A stretch of DNA of 64,000 bases. Origin: Thiothrix nivea DSM 5205. Lineage in GTDB: Bacteria; Pseudomonadota; Gammaproteobacteria; Thiotrichales; Thiotrichaceae. The stretch covers positions 1,739,693 through 1,803,692 of the forward strand of contig NZ_JH651384.1 of assembly GCF_000260135.1 (NCBI RefSeq), written 5' to 3'. Of this stretch, positions 1 through 9,259 are shown piece by piece (position 1 is the first letter of the stretch; every line of letters starts with the position of its first letter). The notes below the pieces were generated by a model. That model saw nothing but the letters and a program-made list of their open reading frames with translations, searched no databases and was not told the DNA's origin. The translations under genes and the position numbers were made by a program.

Positions 1-1
1 A

Positions 2-604
2 ACTTCTTTTCTTGAACGCCTGTTACCCCTGACCGGGGAGCCGCGCACCTGGCCGGAAGACGAAAAACTCAACTTGCGCATCGACGCCAACACCCGTGAA
101 GGCATCGACGCCAACGGCTGCCTGTGGTTGCAGGACACCTCCGTCCACCGTTTGCAACTGGTCGCGGAAATGCTGGCGCGTAGTGAGGTACTGTCGGACG
201 ATGAAGCCCGTGTCGCCAAGACGTTCGAGCAGATTGAACCACTGGCCCACAACCTGAGCAAAGGGCGTTTCGGCCAGAAAATGCCGGAACTGCTGAGCTA
301 CATCGGTGATTCACTACTCAGCCAGCAGCGCATGGTGGGCCGTGCTGAAGTCGCCGACAAACCCGACCTGCTGTGGGAACGCCCGGAACTGGAAGGCTTG
401 TACCTGCAACTGGAAGACGAATTTGAGTTGCGCGACCGGCATCTGGCGCTGGAACGCAAGTTACAGGTTATCTCCAACACCGCCGAAACCCTGCTGGATT
501 TGCTGCATACCCGCCGCAGCCTGCGGGTGGAATGGTACATCGTCATTTTGATTGTGGTGGAAATCGGCCTGACACTGTATGAGCTGTTTGTCCGGGGGCA
601 TTGA
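2..604 (+). CDS. RMD1/YagE (DUF155) family protein, 5' end outside window
   Basis: The frame is open from the left edge, so the N-terminus is missing; about 200 residues are visible. The sequence is mostly helical and charged. It ends in a single hydrophobic segment with the pattern WYIVILIVVEIGLTLYELF, the characteristic C-terminal membrane anchor of the DUF155/RMD1 family (yeast Rmd1/Sif2, human RMND1, bacterial YagE-like proteins). In mitochondria this family supports translation; the bacterial role is not established. A TTG at 74 is the first possible start inside the window, but the conserved reading continues upstream of it, so I treat the gene as truncated by the window and not as a short gene. 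It converges on the Uma2 gene 70 bases downstream. Confidence 0.75.
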   Translation, partial: TSFLERLLPLTGEPRTWPEDEKLNLRIDANTREGIDANGCLWLQDTSVHRLQLVAEMLARSEVLSDDEARVAKTFEQIEPLAHNLSKGRFGQKMPELLSYIGDSLLSQQRMVGRAEVADKPDLLWERPELEGLYLQLEDEFELRDRHLALERKLQVISNTAETLLDLLHTRRSLRVEWYIVILIVVEIGLTLYELFVRGH

Positions 605-674
605 GCAACCGCGCTTGATGGGCACTCTAGAGAAATACTGCACCCACCGGGCCTGCCCCTTGGCTGGTAGATTC

Positions 675-1139
675 CTACACGACGATCCTGCCAACAAACA
701 GGGATTGTGTTACCTCACCTTCGGCGCGGTAAATGGCTGTTTTACCTGGCTCCTTGACCAGCCAGACCTCTTTTGCGCCCTTGGCCAGATAAAGCAAAAC
801 CTTGTCCTGCATTTCGGCAAAGGTGTTGGAGGGGGAAACGACCTCAATACAAATTTCGGGGGCTTTGGTAAACGGCGTCAAGTCACCCTGCTCGGCAACG
901 AATGCTGGGCTGCACCAAGTAACATCGGCCACTTTCACGCCCTTGGGGGTATCAATGGAACACTCGGTAATCACCCTGCCAGTATCCAGTTGGGAACGCA
1001 ACAACCAAACCAGTTCACTCTGCAAATAGCCGTGAAAGTTCGAAGCGGGTGACATTTCGATATGCCCTTTTTCGTTTAACTCGATTTTAAATGGCAGGTT
1101 TTTCAGGGAAGGCTCTGCCAGCACATCTGCCCACTGCAT
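675..1139 (-). CDS. Uma2-family (DUF820) restriction-endonuclease-like protein
   Basis: A 154-residue protein with the conserved pattern PEICIEVVSPSN (about residues 93-104) followed by LLYLAKGAKEVWLV. Together these are the PD-(D/E)XK core of the Uma2/DUF820 family, which is abundant in cyanobacteria and filamentous bacteria. The biological target is unknown. The length (about 150 aa) is slightly short for the family, which is usually 180-200, but the core is complete. The ATG at 1137-1139 lies only 7 bases from the terminal repeat of an IS66 element, and no Shine-Dalgarno sequence is visible in the remaining leader. The native promoter and ribosome-binding site were probably displaced, and expression is doubtful. 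Confidence 0.75.
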   Translation of the reverse strand: MQWADVLAEPSLKNLPFKIELNEKGHIEMSPASNFHGYLQSELVWLLRSQLDTGRVITECSIDTPKGVKVADVTWCSPAFVAEQGDLTPFTKAPEICIEVVSPSNTFAEMQDKVLLYLAKGAKEVWLVKEPGKTAIYRAEGEVTQSLFVGRIVV

Positions 1140-1146
1140 GATAGTC

Positions 1147-2732
1147 GTAAGCGTTCACGCCCTCTGATAGGCATTGCAGCGATTTTATAGTAAATTCACC
1201 CCATCCCAATAACGAGCCATTATCCCCTTGCCAGCCCTAGCCCACCCACTGCCGACCACCCTTGATGAAGCACATCAGCTGATCGTGCGCCAACAGGAAC
1301 GGATAGCCGGGTTGGAGAAGCAAGCGGCACGGGTAGTGGTGTTGGAACAGCAAGTCGAAACGCTGCAAAAACAGCTCGAAGAACTGGTGGCCAAACTGGG
1401 CAGCAGTTCCCGCAACAGCTCCAAACCGCCGTCCTCAGACAGCCCGGAACAACGGGCAGCCCGTCCAAAACGCAAGGGGAGTGGCCGCCCGCATGGCGGG
1501 CAACCCGGCCATCCACGCCACGAACGGGCGTTATATCCCCCCGAACAAGTGACCCGCACTGAACAGTATTTCCCGGAAAGCACCTGCGCCTGTGGTGGGG
1601 CAGTGGCGGTTGACTGGGAAAACCCTTACCGCCATCAGGTCACGGACATCGCCCCTCCGCCGCCACCCGAGGTGACGGAGCACCAGTTTTACCACGGTGT
1701 CTGCCAATCCTGCGGCAACCAACACCACAGCCAGTGGCCGGACTGGGTCCCCAGCGGGCAAATGGGTGCGGGTGTGATTGCCTGGATTGTGGTGCTGGCC
1801 GGACAGTTTCGCCTGTCGATGCGCCAAACCCAGCTCCTGTTGTGGGAAGTCTGGCAGGTGCGCTTCAGCACCGGGGCGATCAGCAAAGCGCAAGGCAAAT
1901 CCATCCCGTGGATGGGGCCGCTGTACCGTCAGGTCGGTGAGCATGTGCGTGGGCAGGCGGTCTGCCATGCCGATGAAACCCGCCATTACCGTGGCACGAA
2001 CACCTACTGGTTATGGGCATTGGCGGACAACACCGTCACGTACTTCATGACCCATTACTCACGCGGCAAGGCTGCCGCCGATGCCTTGTTGGGCAGTTTT
2101 ACCGGTTATCTGGTGACAGACCACTTCAGCGGTTACGGCAATGTCCCGCCCGAACGGCGGCAACTGTGCTGGGCACACCTGATCCGGCACTTCCGCAAGA
2201 TGGCCGGGCGTTGTGGCGGAGGGGGAATGGTTGGCAAACGCCTGCTGCTGATTGCCTGCGCCACCGTCCGCACCCATCACCGCTGGCAACAGCACCCCGA
2301 AGGGGCGGCACGCTACCGGCGGCGGATACTGCGCCTGCGCCGCAGCTTCCAGGCCACCCTCAGCCTGGGCGAAGCATTGGATAACTGCAAACGCACCCGC
2401 AACCAATGCAAACATCTCCGTAAAGATGAGGCCATGTGCTGGACTTTCCTCAAGGATACACGCATTCCCCTCACCAATAACCGCGCTGAACGGGTGATCC
2501 GCCCCTACGTGCAATGGCGTAAGACCAGTTTTGCCAGCCAGTCGGCACAAGGGGACAGGTTCCGGCCAACCGTGCTGACCGTGTTGGGGACTGCCCGGCA
2601 ATTGGGGATGGATATGGCAACCCTGATGCGCTATGTGTGCTCCCAAGGCTTGGCTCATAAGCCGGTCGCCGTGCGCTTCCCCTTGGGGCAGGTCTGTACC
2701 CGCAAACCGCTACAAATGGCGTGAACGCTTAC
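1147..2732 (+). mobile_element. IS66-family insertion sequence, complete
   Basis: The element is bounded by perfect 15-bp inverted repeats. The left end GTAAGCGTTCACGCC is at 1147-1161 and its exact complement is at 2718-2732. The GTAA tip is typical of IS66. It is 1,586 bp long with a single transposase gene whose stop codon lies in the right repeat; there are no tnpA/tnpB accessory genes, as in the single-ORF subgroup. The 8 bases flanking the left end (1139-1146) and right end (2733-2740) do not match, so the expected 8-bp target duplication is absent. This suggests a later rearrangement or deletion next to the element. Confidence 0.88.
1228..2724 (+). CDS. tnpC: IS66-family transposase
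   Basis: A 498-residue DDE transposase. The N-terminus (about 1-60) is a leucine-rich coiled coil, followed by the SSRNSSKPPSSD and GRPHGGQPGH motifs typical of IS66 TnpC and a Cys-rich zinc-binding region (CACGGAV, CQSCGNQ). The catalytic acidic residues are recognisable: Asp in CHADETRHY, Asp in LVTDHFSGYG, and Glu in NNRAERVIRP. The start is a TTG at 1228; no better ATG exists upstream inside the element. The reading frame is uninterrupted and ends within the right terminal repeat, so it is probably functional or recently so. Confidence 0.9.
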   Translation: MPALAHPLPTTLDEAHQLIVRQQERIAGLEKQAARVVVLEQQVETLQKQLEELVAKLGSSSRNSSKPPSSDSPEQRAARPKRKGSGRPHGGQPGHPRHERALYPPEQVTRTEQYFPESTCACGGAVAVDWENPYRHQVTDIAPPPPPEVTEHQFYHGVCQSCGNQHHSQWPDWVPSGQMGAGVIAWIVVLAGQFRLSMRQTQLLLWEVWQVRFSTGAISKAQGKSIPWMGPLYRQVGEHVRGQAVCHADETRHYRGTNTYWLWALADNTVTYFMTHYSRGKAAADALLGSFTGYLVTDHFSGYGNVPPERRQLCWAHLIRHFRKMAGRCGGGGMVGKRLLLIACATVRTHHRWQQHPEGAARYRRRILRLRRSFQATLSLGEALDNCKRTRNQCKHLRKDEAMCWTFLKDTRIPLTNNRAERVIRPYVQWRKTSFASQSAQGDRFRPTVLTVLGTARQLGMDMATLMRYVCSQGLAHKPVAVRFPLGQVCTRKPLQMA

Positions 2733-2900
2733 CGTGGTTATGGGGTAAGTATAGCGAATTCCGGGGATATGTTAAGGGAGCAAGGAACCTGTCAGCAAGC
2801 TGGCGATTTCATCGCGGATGGACCGGAAGTTGGGGTAGCTCCTCTTGGGCAAGCCCGCCGTGCGTGCCCAGCCAAACATGGGCTGGGCACGCAGATAGCA
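2733..2900. other. Short intergenic stretch between IS66 and the surface-protein gene
   Basis: These 168 bases have no complete gene. On the minus strand they read ...YPNFRSIRDEIASLL..., ending in a stop near 2771. This looks like the tail of some protein, possibly a lost transposase, but I cannot assign it. A strong hairpin (see 2862-2892) occupies the right part. Confidence 0.3.
2862..2892 (-). terminator. Hairpin after the SLH surface-protein gene
   Basis: Perfect 12-bp stem GCGTGCCCAGCC / GGCTGGGCACGC with a 7-base loop, starting 9 bases beyond the stop codon of the large minus-strand gene. No T-run follows on the minus strand, so it may act as a Rho-dependent end or mRNA-stabilising stem, not a classical intrinsic terminator. 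Confidence 0.55.
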
Positions 2901-5900
2901 TCATTCAAGCAGCAGTTGCATGATGATGGGGATGATTTTGGTCGCGTCGCCGCTGGCTCCATCCATCGGATTGATGGGATCGCGGCCTGCATCGATTTCG
3001 GCTTTGTCGCTCATGCCATCGCCGTCGGTATCCTGCTTTAGTGGATTAGTTTTGTATAAGTCCACTTCGTCTTTATCTTGAAGTCCATCACCATCTGTGT
3101 CTGGTTTCAGCGGGTCAGTACCAATTTCTAATTCATCCGCATCAGTGAGTCCATCACCATCACTATCCTTACTAATTGGATTAACCGTTATAGTGATGAT
3201 GGCAGCATCAGAACTCAACTCGCTATCGTTAGTGGTGAAGGTGAAGCTATCCGTTCCGTGCCAGTTGACGTTAGGATTATAGACGGCTTTGTTATCGACG
3301 AGTGTCACAGTACCATTGGCCGGTTGGTTAATAATGCTATAAGTTAGAACATCTCCATCTGGATCATAACCAAACAAGGTAATCTCCACGGGCGTATTTT
3401 CATTGGTCGTTACGCTATCTGTGTTTGCTGTTGGGGAAGTATTGCTTTTTTGTATTACCAGATCTATTTGCTGTTTCGGTGTAGATGTTGAAACTGTTGC
3501 ATCAGCACTATTGGATAAAACTCCATTGCTCTGAGCTTGTAGGCTATATGAACCAGCCAATAAACCTGTGAAGCTGAAACTGCCGTTGTTATCTGTCAAT
3601 GAAGTCGCTGTTGAGGAACCATTCAGTGTTACCTCCGCATTCTCCAAAGGTGCTCCGTCATAAGACAAAACATACCCGGTAATGCTCATTTCCGGAGTGA
3701 TGGTGGCTGAGCGGGTTACAGAACCGTTATTTACATTACCTTCAACATTTCTGGCTTGAGCACGTACAGTCAGGTTACCTGCAATATCAGGAACAAACCA
3801 CTCATGTTGCCATTTACCATCAGCATTTACCGACAGATTCCTAATTATCGATTCCCAATTACCCCCATCTATGGAGTATTCCAGCTCTACTTCACGAATG
3901 CCGTAAGTCGCTCTGCTGCTATCACCACCATCCTGTGCAGTGCCTGACAATACAATCTTGCTGCTTCCTGTTAATTGGGCAGAAAGGGCGTCTAAAGTCA
4001 CGCTAGGTACATCTGTTGAAGCTGAAGTTTCAGATATGGTCAGGAAAATCTTATCGGAAACCTCTGTTCCCAAATTATCACCGACATATACCATTACCTG
4101 ATAACCATCCCCTGATGCACCAGAGGAATAACGATCAGGCGCAATCCAGCGAACCTGACTGTATGGTGTAGCCCCAGCAGGCGTAATATCTACAAAGGTT
4201 CCACTATCAGCTCGCCACGCAGCAAATAAATTCTTAGTGTGGGTGACATTGTTTGAGTCCACACAAGAGGAGCTGCCACCTGAAATATTGACTTTTAAAT
4301 CAACAGTACGCAGCTCAACACCATCCAGAGTATCTACACCTTCATCAATCTTCTGAATTGTAATCGAAGGAGGAGTTACTCCGTAACAGACAGGCTGCTC
4401 ATAGCGTATTCCAATCGTTCCATCTTTTTTGGCATTGCTGGAAAAATCACTTTGGGTAATTGTTGGCTTACTTAACGACTTATTTTGCAAATTAGCCGAC
4501 TGGAGCATTAAACGATGCAATATAATAAAGACATCTTCACGATTAACCATATCATCAGGCCGGAAGGTCGTCTTACCTTCGTCACCTTTAGCCAACCCTT
4601 CCTGAATAGCCCGGTAAATGTAACCTGCTGCCGGATGTGAAGCAGGCACATCTGAGAACATGGTAATACCTGAGAACGATTTAAGTGGCTCCAGATCCCA
4701 CGCTTCCAGAATTGCTTTTAGCGTCCAGGCTCGACTGATATTGGTAGCAGGACGGAATAACGGGTTCATATTATCGCCAGCACCTCTATCGAAGACCGCG
4801 ACACCATCATCAAAGAGCAAATGGGACAAATACGCTACTTGATTGTAATACCAGACGGTAGCGTCATTGACATCAAGGAATGTTGAAGAGAAATCCGTTC
4901 CCGCCCATGCGAGGAACTGGCTATCTGCATTAGACTTTCCGCCCCCTAATGCACGGTAAATCATAGTCGCCAGTTCTGCCCGATTGGCAGGAGTCGTACC
5001 ACGAAGATCATGATTTGCCGGGGCGTCAATAATCTCCTGCTGAACCATGTAATCAGCAGCATCCTGCGCCCAACCTGAAACGTTGATATATTTATTTTCT
5101 TGCGTCGTGAAAGAACGGGGTGCAGACCATACCCCTCCCTGACCCGTGACCGTATTGCCTGCCCGCACCCGCCAGTAATATTGCGTGCCAGCCTTCAGCG
5201 CAAATCCGGCATACTGGGATGATGTGATCACCGCTGTCTCACAAGTGCTGCCACAGGTCGCATTCGAACCACTCTGGGCATCCGTAAACCCGGAAAAGTC
5301 TGCGGTCTCACTCACTACAATCCGGTAACTGTTTGCGCCCGCAACATCGCTCCAGTCAAAGTTCTGTGTGGCTTTAGCAACCGTCGCAGCATTATTCGGA
5401 GCCTGTAAAACAGGAGCACTAAATGCGTCATAAGCCGTCGTGAAAGAACGGGGTGCAGACCATACCCCTCCCTGACCCGTGACCGTATTGCCTGCCCGCA
5501 CCCGCCAGTAATATTGCGTGCCAGCCTTCAGCGTAAATCCGGCATACTGGGATGATGTGATCACCGCTGTCTCACAAGTGCTGCCACAGGTCGCATTCGA
5601 ACCACTCTGGGCATCCGTAAACCCGGAAAAGTCTGCGGTCTCACTCACCACAATCCGGTAACTGTTTGCACTACTAACGTCGCTCCAGTCATAGTTCTGG
5701 GCGGATTTATCAATCCCACTAACAACATTACCAGGCGACTGTAAAGCAGGAGCACTCAACGCATCATAAGCCGTCGTGAAATAACGGTAAGATGCCCAAT
5801 AGCCACCAACACTGCTATTGCCTGCACGGACTTTCCAATAATAGCGGGTTCCCGGATTCAGGCTGAAGCCCGAGTAACTGGATGAACTGGTGGTGGCCGT

Positions 5901-6839
5901 TTTGCATGTGGTGCTATTGGTACATGCACTGGAGGATTCCGAAAATCCCGAAAAGGTACTATCCGTGCTGACCACGATACGGTAGGTAGTAGCTCCGAAA
6001 ACACTACTCCAGTCAAAGTTGTAATTGTTTTTGGTGACATCAACCGCTGCATTGCTGGGTGAATAAAGGCTGGGGGCAGCCAGTGCATCATAAGCCGTCG
6101 TGAAATAACGGTAAGATGCCCAATAGCCACCAACACTGCTATTGCCTGCACGGACTTTCCAATAATAGCGGGTTCCCGGATTCAGGCTGAAGCCCGAGTA
6201 ACTGGATGAACTGGTGGTGGCCGTTTTGCATGTGGTGCTATTGGTACATGCACTGGAGGATTCTGAAAACCCCGAAAAGGCACTGTCGGTGCTGACCACG
6301 ATACGGTAAGTAGTGGCTCCGGAAACATCGCCCCAGTCAAAGTTGTAGTTATTTTTTGCGACATCAACCGCTGCATTGCCAGGTGAATAGAGGCTGGGGG
6401 CACTAAGCGGATCAGAGGAAGTACTGATTGCTGTACGTTTCCATTGTGCGCTGCTCCAGCCGGATAGAATGGTAGTTGCTTGAGGTGTTGAACTGGATTC
6501 TACATTGATGTATACGTCAGGCTTCCATTTATTCTTGATACGCACATAGCCACTTTCCGCAGATTCGAAAGTCCAAAGAGCACTGTGCCAATAGCTCTGA
6601 ATACTACTACTTCTTAATGAGCCATACTCAATATTCAGACAATAACTGCTATTGCTCTTCTGACAAATATTATATGCGCCATAGGATGAATTGTATTTAA
6701 CAATCCATTGAGAATTACCATTCAGCGTAAGATCATTTAGTCTCCACCGATTGTTGAAAGTTTCAATTGTATCTGCACTAACAGTACCACAAGAAAGAAT
6801 CCCGAGAATAATAAAAAAACCTAGAATTATCTTTCTCAT
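2901..6839 (-). CDS. Large exported SLH / Fn3-like repeat surface protein
   Basis: I place the start at the ATG at 6839, preceded by AGGGTGG; it gives a clean signal peptide, MRKIILGFFIILGILS followed by a Cys and an A-D cleavage region. A longer reading to 6905 would hide that signal. The 1,312-residue product has these domains in order: an N-terminal ricin/CBM-like region (about 25-140); four Fn3-like repeats of about 110 residues (about 140-580), each with a TYRIVVS... and YYWKVRAGN core and a Cys pair; SLH-type segments (about 585-810) with FSDVPASHPAAGYI and FRPDDMVNREDVF; Ig-like, carboxypeptidase-regulatory-like (GAPLENAEVTLNG) and cadherin-like (SPTANTDSVTTNENTP) domains; and C-terminal thrombospondin-type-3 calcium repeats (DSDGDGLTDADE). 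A surface or extracellular matrix role is inferred. The neighbouring gene also carries SLH domains. Confidence 0.85.
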   Translation of the reverse strand: MRKIILGFFIILGILSCGTVSADTIETFNNRWRLNDLTLNGNSQWIVKYNSSYGAYNICQKSNSSYCLNIEYGSLRSSSIQSYWHSALWTFESAESGYVRIKNKWKPDVYINVESSSTPQATTILSGWSSAQWKRTAISTSSDPLSAPSLYSPGNAAVDVAKNNYNFDWGDVSGATTYRIVVSTDSAFSGFSESSSACTNSTTCKTATTSSSSYSGFSLNPGTRYYWKVRAGNSSVGGYWASYRYFTTAYDALAAPSLYSPSNAAVDVTKNNYNFDWSSVFGATTYRIVVSTDSTFSGFSESSSACTNSTTCKTATTSSSSYSGFSLNPGTRYYWKVRAGNSSVGGYWASYRYFTTAYDALSAPALQSPGNVVSGIDKSAQNYDWSDVSSANSYRIVVSETADFSGFTDAQSGSNATCGSTCETAVITSSQYAGFTLKAGTQYYWRVRAGNTVTGQGGVWSAPRSFTTAYDAFSAPVLQAPNNAATVAKATQNFDWSDVAGANSYRIVVSETADFSGFTDAQSGSNATCGSTCETAVITSSQYAGFALKAGTQYYWRVRAGNTVTGQGGVWSAPRSFTTQENKYINVSGWAQDAADYMVQQEIIDAPANHDLRGTTPANRAELATMIYRALGGGKSNADSQFLAWAGTDFSSTFLDVNDATVWYYNQVAYLSHLLFDDGVAVFDRGAGDNMNPLFRPATNISRAWTLKAILEAWDLEPLKSFSGITMFSDVPASHPAAGYIYRAIQEGLAKGDEGKTTFRPDDMVNREDVFIILHRLMLQSANLQNKSLSKPTITQSDFSSNAKKDGTIGIRYEQPVCYGVTPPSITIQKIDEGVDTLDGVELRTVDLKVNISGGSSSCVDSNNVTHTKNLFAAWRADSGTFVDITPAGATPYSQVRWIAPDRYSSGASGDGYQVMVYVGDNLGTEVSDKIFLTISETSASTDVPSVTLDALSAQLTGSSKIVLSGTAQDGGDSSRATYGIREVELEYSIDGGNWESIIRNLSVNADGKWQHEWFVPDIAGNLTVRAQARNVEGNVNNGSVTRSATITPEMSITGYVLSYDGAPLENAEVTLNGSSTATSLTDNNGSFSFTGLLAGSYSLQAQSNGVLSNSADATVSTSTPKQQIDLVIQKSNTSPTANTDSVTTNENTPVEITLFGYDPDGDVLTYSIINQPANGTVTLVDNKAVYNPNVNWHGTDSFTFTTNDSELSSDAAIITITVNPISKDSDGDGLTDADELEIGTDPLKPDTDGDGLQDKDEVDLYKTNPLKQDTDGDGMSDKAEIDAGRDPINPMDGASGDATKIIPIIMQLLLE
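5103..6420 (-). repeat. Four tandem ~330-bp Fn3-coding repeats
   Basis: A landmark CGTCGTGAAA recurs at about 5103, 5436, 5772 and 6096, spaced 333, 336 and 324 bp, so each repeat is in frame. The two downstream-coded copies (5103-5435 and 5436-5771) are almost identical over most of their length, as are the other two (5772-6095 and 6096-6420). The two pairs differ more from each other. This points to two recent duplications. Confidence 0.85.
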
Positions 6840-6935
6840 ATGATCCACCCTAATAAATAACCAACAGCCCATCGGGGCAATACACTTGAAAAATCGTAAC
6901 CACACAATGCAAATATAAAACCCACAACATCTTTT

Positions 6936-8194
6936 TTACTTAAACAGCGGATAGTTATTATTTATTGCTCTATACAATATCAAAGCAGCCTCAGCTCTCT
7001 TAATGGTTTTTGCTGGCTTAAAAAGACCTGCAAACTCACCTTTCTCATATCCTGTAACCAAACCATTCACATGAGCAGTTTCAACATATCTAGAGAACCA
7101 CTCATTCTCTAACACATCTGGAAAGACACCATCATAGTCAGGATCAATAGAATAACCAAATGACAGCAACAAAACCTTTGTTGCTTCGGCACGGTTAACA
7201 AATACATCAGGCTTAAACAAACCAGTAAGTTTTCCATCCTCTTTATAGCCGCTAACAAAACATTTACTTCTGGCTTCTTCTATATATTCAGTTCTAGCAT
7301 CATCCGCACTAACATCAGAGAATGGCATTGCCTGTCTTTCTTCTTTATCACAGGCGTCATTGTTCAACTTGACCCCTTGAGCTTCTAGAAACCTACGCGC
7401 CTTCATAAGCATAACAATAAAATCGCCGCGCGACATATCATCATTCGGCCTAAACTCATAAGAATCATAGAGAGGCTGCACACTTAACAATCCTCTCACA
7501 GCCAGCTTCTCAACTGCCTCAGCCGCCCACCAATAATCATACCTATCCCCTTTAGGAAAGTCTGAGAAATAATACAACCTTAACTTCCCTATATTTATTA
7601 GTTTACTCTGTATCGACCATATTAATTTTTCTTCCAAAATTTCAGCATTACTTTTCAATTTATTATTTATATAGAAAGAGGAAACAATGCCCGCCACTTG
7701 CCCTAGGTTCATTCTTACAGGCTCCATTCTCAAGGTACCATAACCAACATGACTTGCAGAAACTGCGGAGGTTACTAGCAAATTATTTACTTCTTTTGGA
7801 ACAATCACCCCTAAAGGGATAACGCCAGTGGCTGTAAGATTTTGCAAATAAAACTCACCTTCCCCTTTATGATAATAATTAAAATCATTTTCTTCATCCC
7901 TATAATAATCATAATTATCATAACTACTAACTGCGTGAGAATCCATAGGATAACTAGTGTATCCAATACTGGCATTCATCTTTTCATTAGTTACTCTTTT
8001 ATAAGGTTTATCTCTAAGATCAAGAGCAGAAAACCCTTTTGCTTTATTTTTTCTAGCATTGTATAAGTCATATGGCGTTGAATCTTTTTCAGTAAATATA
8101 TACTGTCCCTTCATTCTTCGACTTTCCCTCACATACATGCGATAAGGCATTCCCTTCTCAAAAAACTCAGTAGCCAATGATATATTTTCACCTT
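6936..8194 (-). pseudogene. 3' part of SLH-anchored FAD-dependent oxidoreductase, split by an IS
   Basis: This is the downstream half of the gene interrupted by the IS1595-family element at 8195-9251. It begins after the target duplication with ...NISLATEFFEKGMPYRMYVRES. It contains the hallmark C-terminal motif of the FAD_oxidored (PF12831) family, NLLVTSAVSASHVGYGTLR followed by MEPVRMNLGQVAG. Three SLH-like segments follow: RPNDDMSRGDFIVML, FKPDVFVNRAEATKVLL and FKPAKTIKRAEAALILY, with FSDVSADD and FPDVLENEWF linkers. The open frame runs a short way into the IS (to 8390), but that part is IS sequence. Together with 9252-10349 it would encode about 782 residues. The DNA is clearly richer in A/T than the genes from 11 kb onward. 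Confidence 0.85.
8187..8194. repeat. Target-site duplication, left copy (TTCACCTT)
   Basis: The 8-bp sequence TTCACCTT lies directly outside the left terminal repeat and recurs at 9252-9259 directly outside the right one. Eight bp is the usual duplication size for IS1595-group elements. Confidence 0.95.
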
Positions 8195-9251
8195 GGCTCA
8201 ATATGCGTTTCAGGGTCTTGTTTTCCCCGGCATTGCAAACGTGATGGATAGCGGTAAAGTTAGTCATTTCCGATAGCCAAGGAGAGGCTTTATGACCTCG
8301 CTCATCAGTATTTCCAGCCTGACCAGTGATGCCGCCTGTTTCGAGCAAGTCCGTTCCGTGCGTTGGCCTAATGGGGTGATTTGTCCGCACTGCGGTTCAC
8401 AGGACACTATCCGTCGAGGCAAGGATGACACCCAGCAGGAACGCCAGCGTTACCAGTGTAAGGATTGCCAAAAGCGTTTTGATGACCTGACGGGAACGGT
8501 GTTTGAAGGCCACCACCAGCCGCTGAAGGTGTGGGTGTTGTGCCTGTACCTGATGTCGTTGAAACTGTCCAACCAACAAATCGCCCGCGAATTGGGGTTG
8601 AACAAGGATGATGTTCAGGCGATGACGGAACAGTTACGGCGTGGTGTCGAGAAAAAAAACGCCAGTAAACCTGTTTGGGAATGTTGAATTTGATGAGGTT
8701 TATGTCAAGGCTGGACACAAGGGAAACCCCGAAGCCGTCGCGGATGCTGGGCGTGAAGGTCGCCGCCGCGCCCTGAAAGGTGCGCCGGGGCGTGGGACAC
8801 TGGAAAAGGACAAACCACCCATTTTCGGCATGATCCAGCGTTCCGGGGAGGTCGTGATCCGTATGCTGGCGAATGTGAAACAGACGACGATCAAGCCGTT
8901 GATTGTGGAAACGGTGGCAGCAGGCACGCTGGTCTACACCGATGAGTACAACATTTACAGCCGATTGGAAGAATGGGGCTATGCCCACAAAACCGTCAAC
9001 CATGGCGCAGGCGAATATGCCCGTGACGAAGATGGTGACGGTTTCCATGAAGTCCACGTCAATACGATGGAAGGTTTTTGGTCACTGTTACGCTCATGGT
9101 TACGACCTCATCGGGGGATCTCACAAGAAAAGCTACCGTGTTACCTTGCATTCTTCGAGTCTCTTCACAACATCAGGAAACGGGGGCAAGCTGCCTTACA
9201 GTCCTTGCTTTCGCTGCTGTTGGGATAAGACCCTGAAACGCATATTGAGCC
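8195..9251 (+). mobile_element. IS1595-family insertion sequence
   Basis: A 1,057-bp element with perfect 25-bp terminal inverted repeats at 8195-8219 and 9227-9251 (left end begins GGCTCAATATGCG), flanked by the 8-bp direct repeat TTCACCTT. It encodes an ISXO2-like transposase in two overlapping frames. Removing the element plus one target copy deletes 1,065 bp (355 codons) and restores one continuous reading frame on the opposite strand, so the insertion is simple and probably recent. Confidence 0.95.
8292..9228 (+). CDS. ISXO2-like transposase, frameshifted at an A8 run
   Basis: The first segment (8292-8687 frame) starts at an ATG with a good AAGGAG site. It carries a zinc ribbon (CPHCGSQ ... 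CKDCQKRF) and a helical DNA-binding region. The catalytic ISXO2-like DDE domain is in the +1 frame from about 8641 to 9228: VEFDEVYVKAGHKGN, VYTDEYNIY and HVNTMEGFWSLLRSW. The switch falls at a run of eight A residues (8652-8659) in a VEKK context; seven A residues would join the frames. The shift could be an inactivating mutation or an expression control by polymerase or ribosome slippage on the A-run. The family usually has one continuous ORF, so I lean towards mutation or slippage-rescued expression. Confidence 0.85.
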
Positions 9252-9259
9252 TTCACCTT
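9252..9259. repeat. Target-site duplication, right copy (TTCACCTT)
   Basis: Exact match to 8187-8194, immediately outside the right terminal repeat of the IS1595-family element. Confidence 0.95.

Noticed and set aside
579-1052. Open frame on the plus strand antisense to the Uma2 gene
   Set aside because: It lacks family similarity, and the opposite strand carries clear Uma2 motifs.
1139-2740. 8-bp target duplication around the IS66 element
   Set aside because: Left flank TGATAGTC and right flank CGTGGTTA do not match, so no duplication can be claimed.
5103-6420. Direct repeats of about 330 bp considered as a mobile-element array
   Set aside because: They encode Fn3-like protein domains in a continuous frame and have no transposase or inverted ends.
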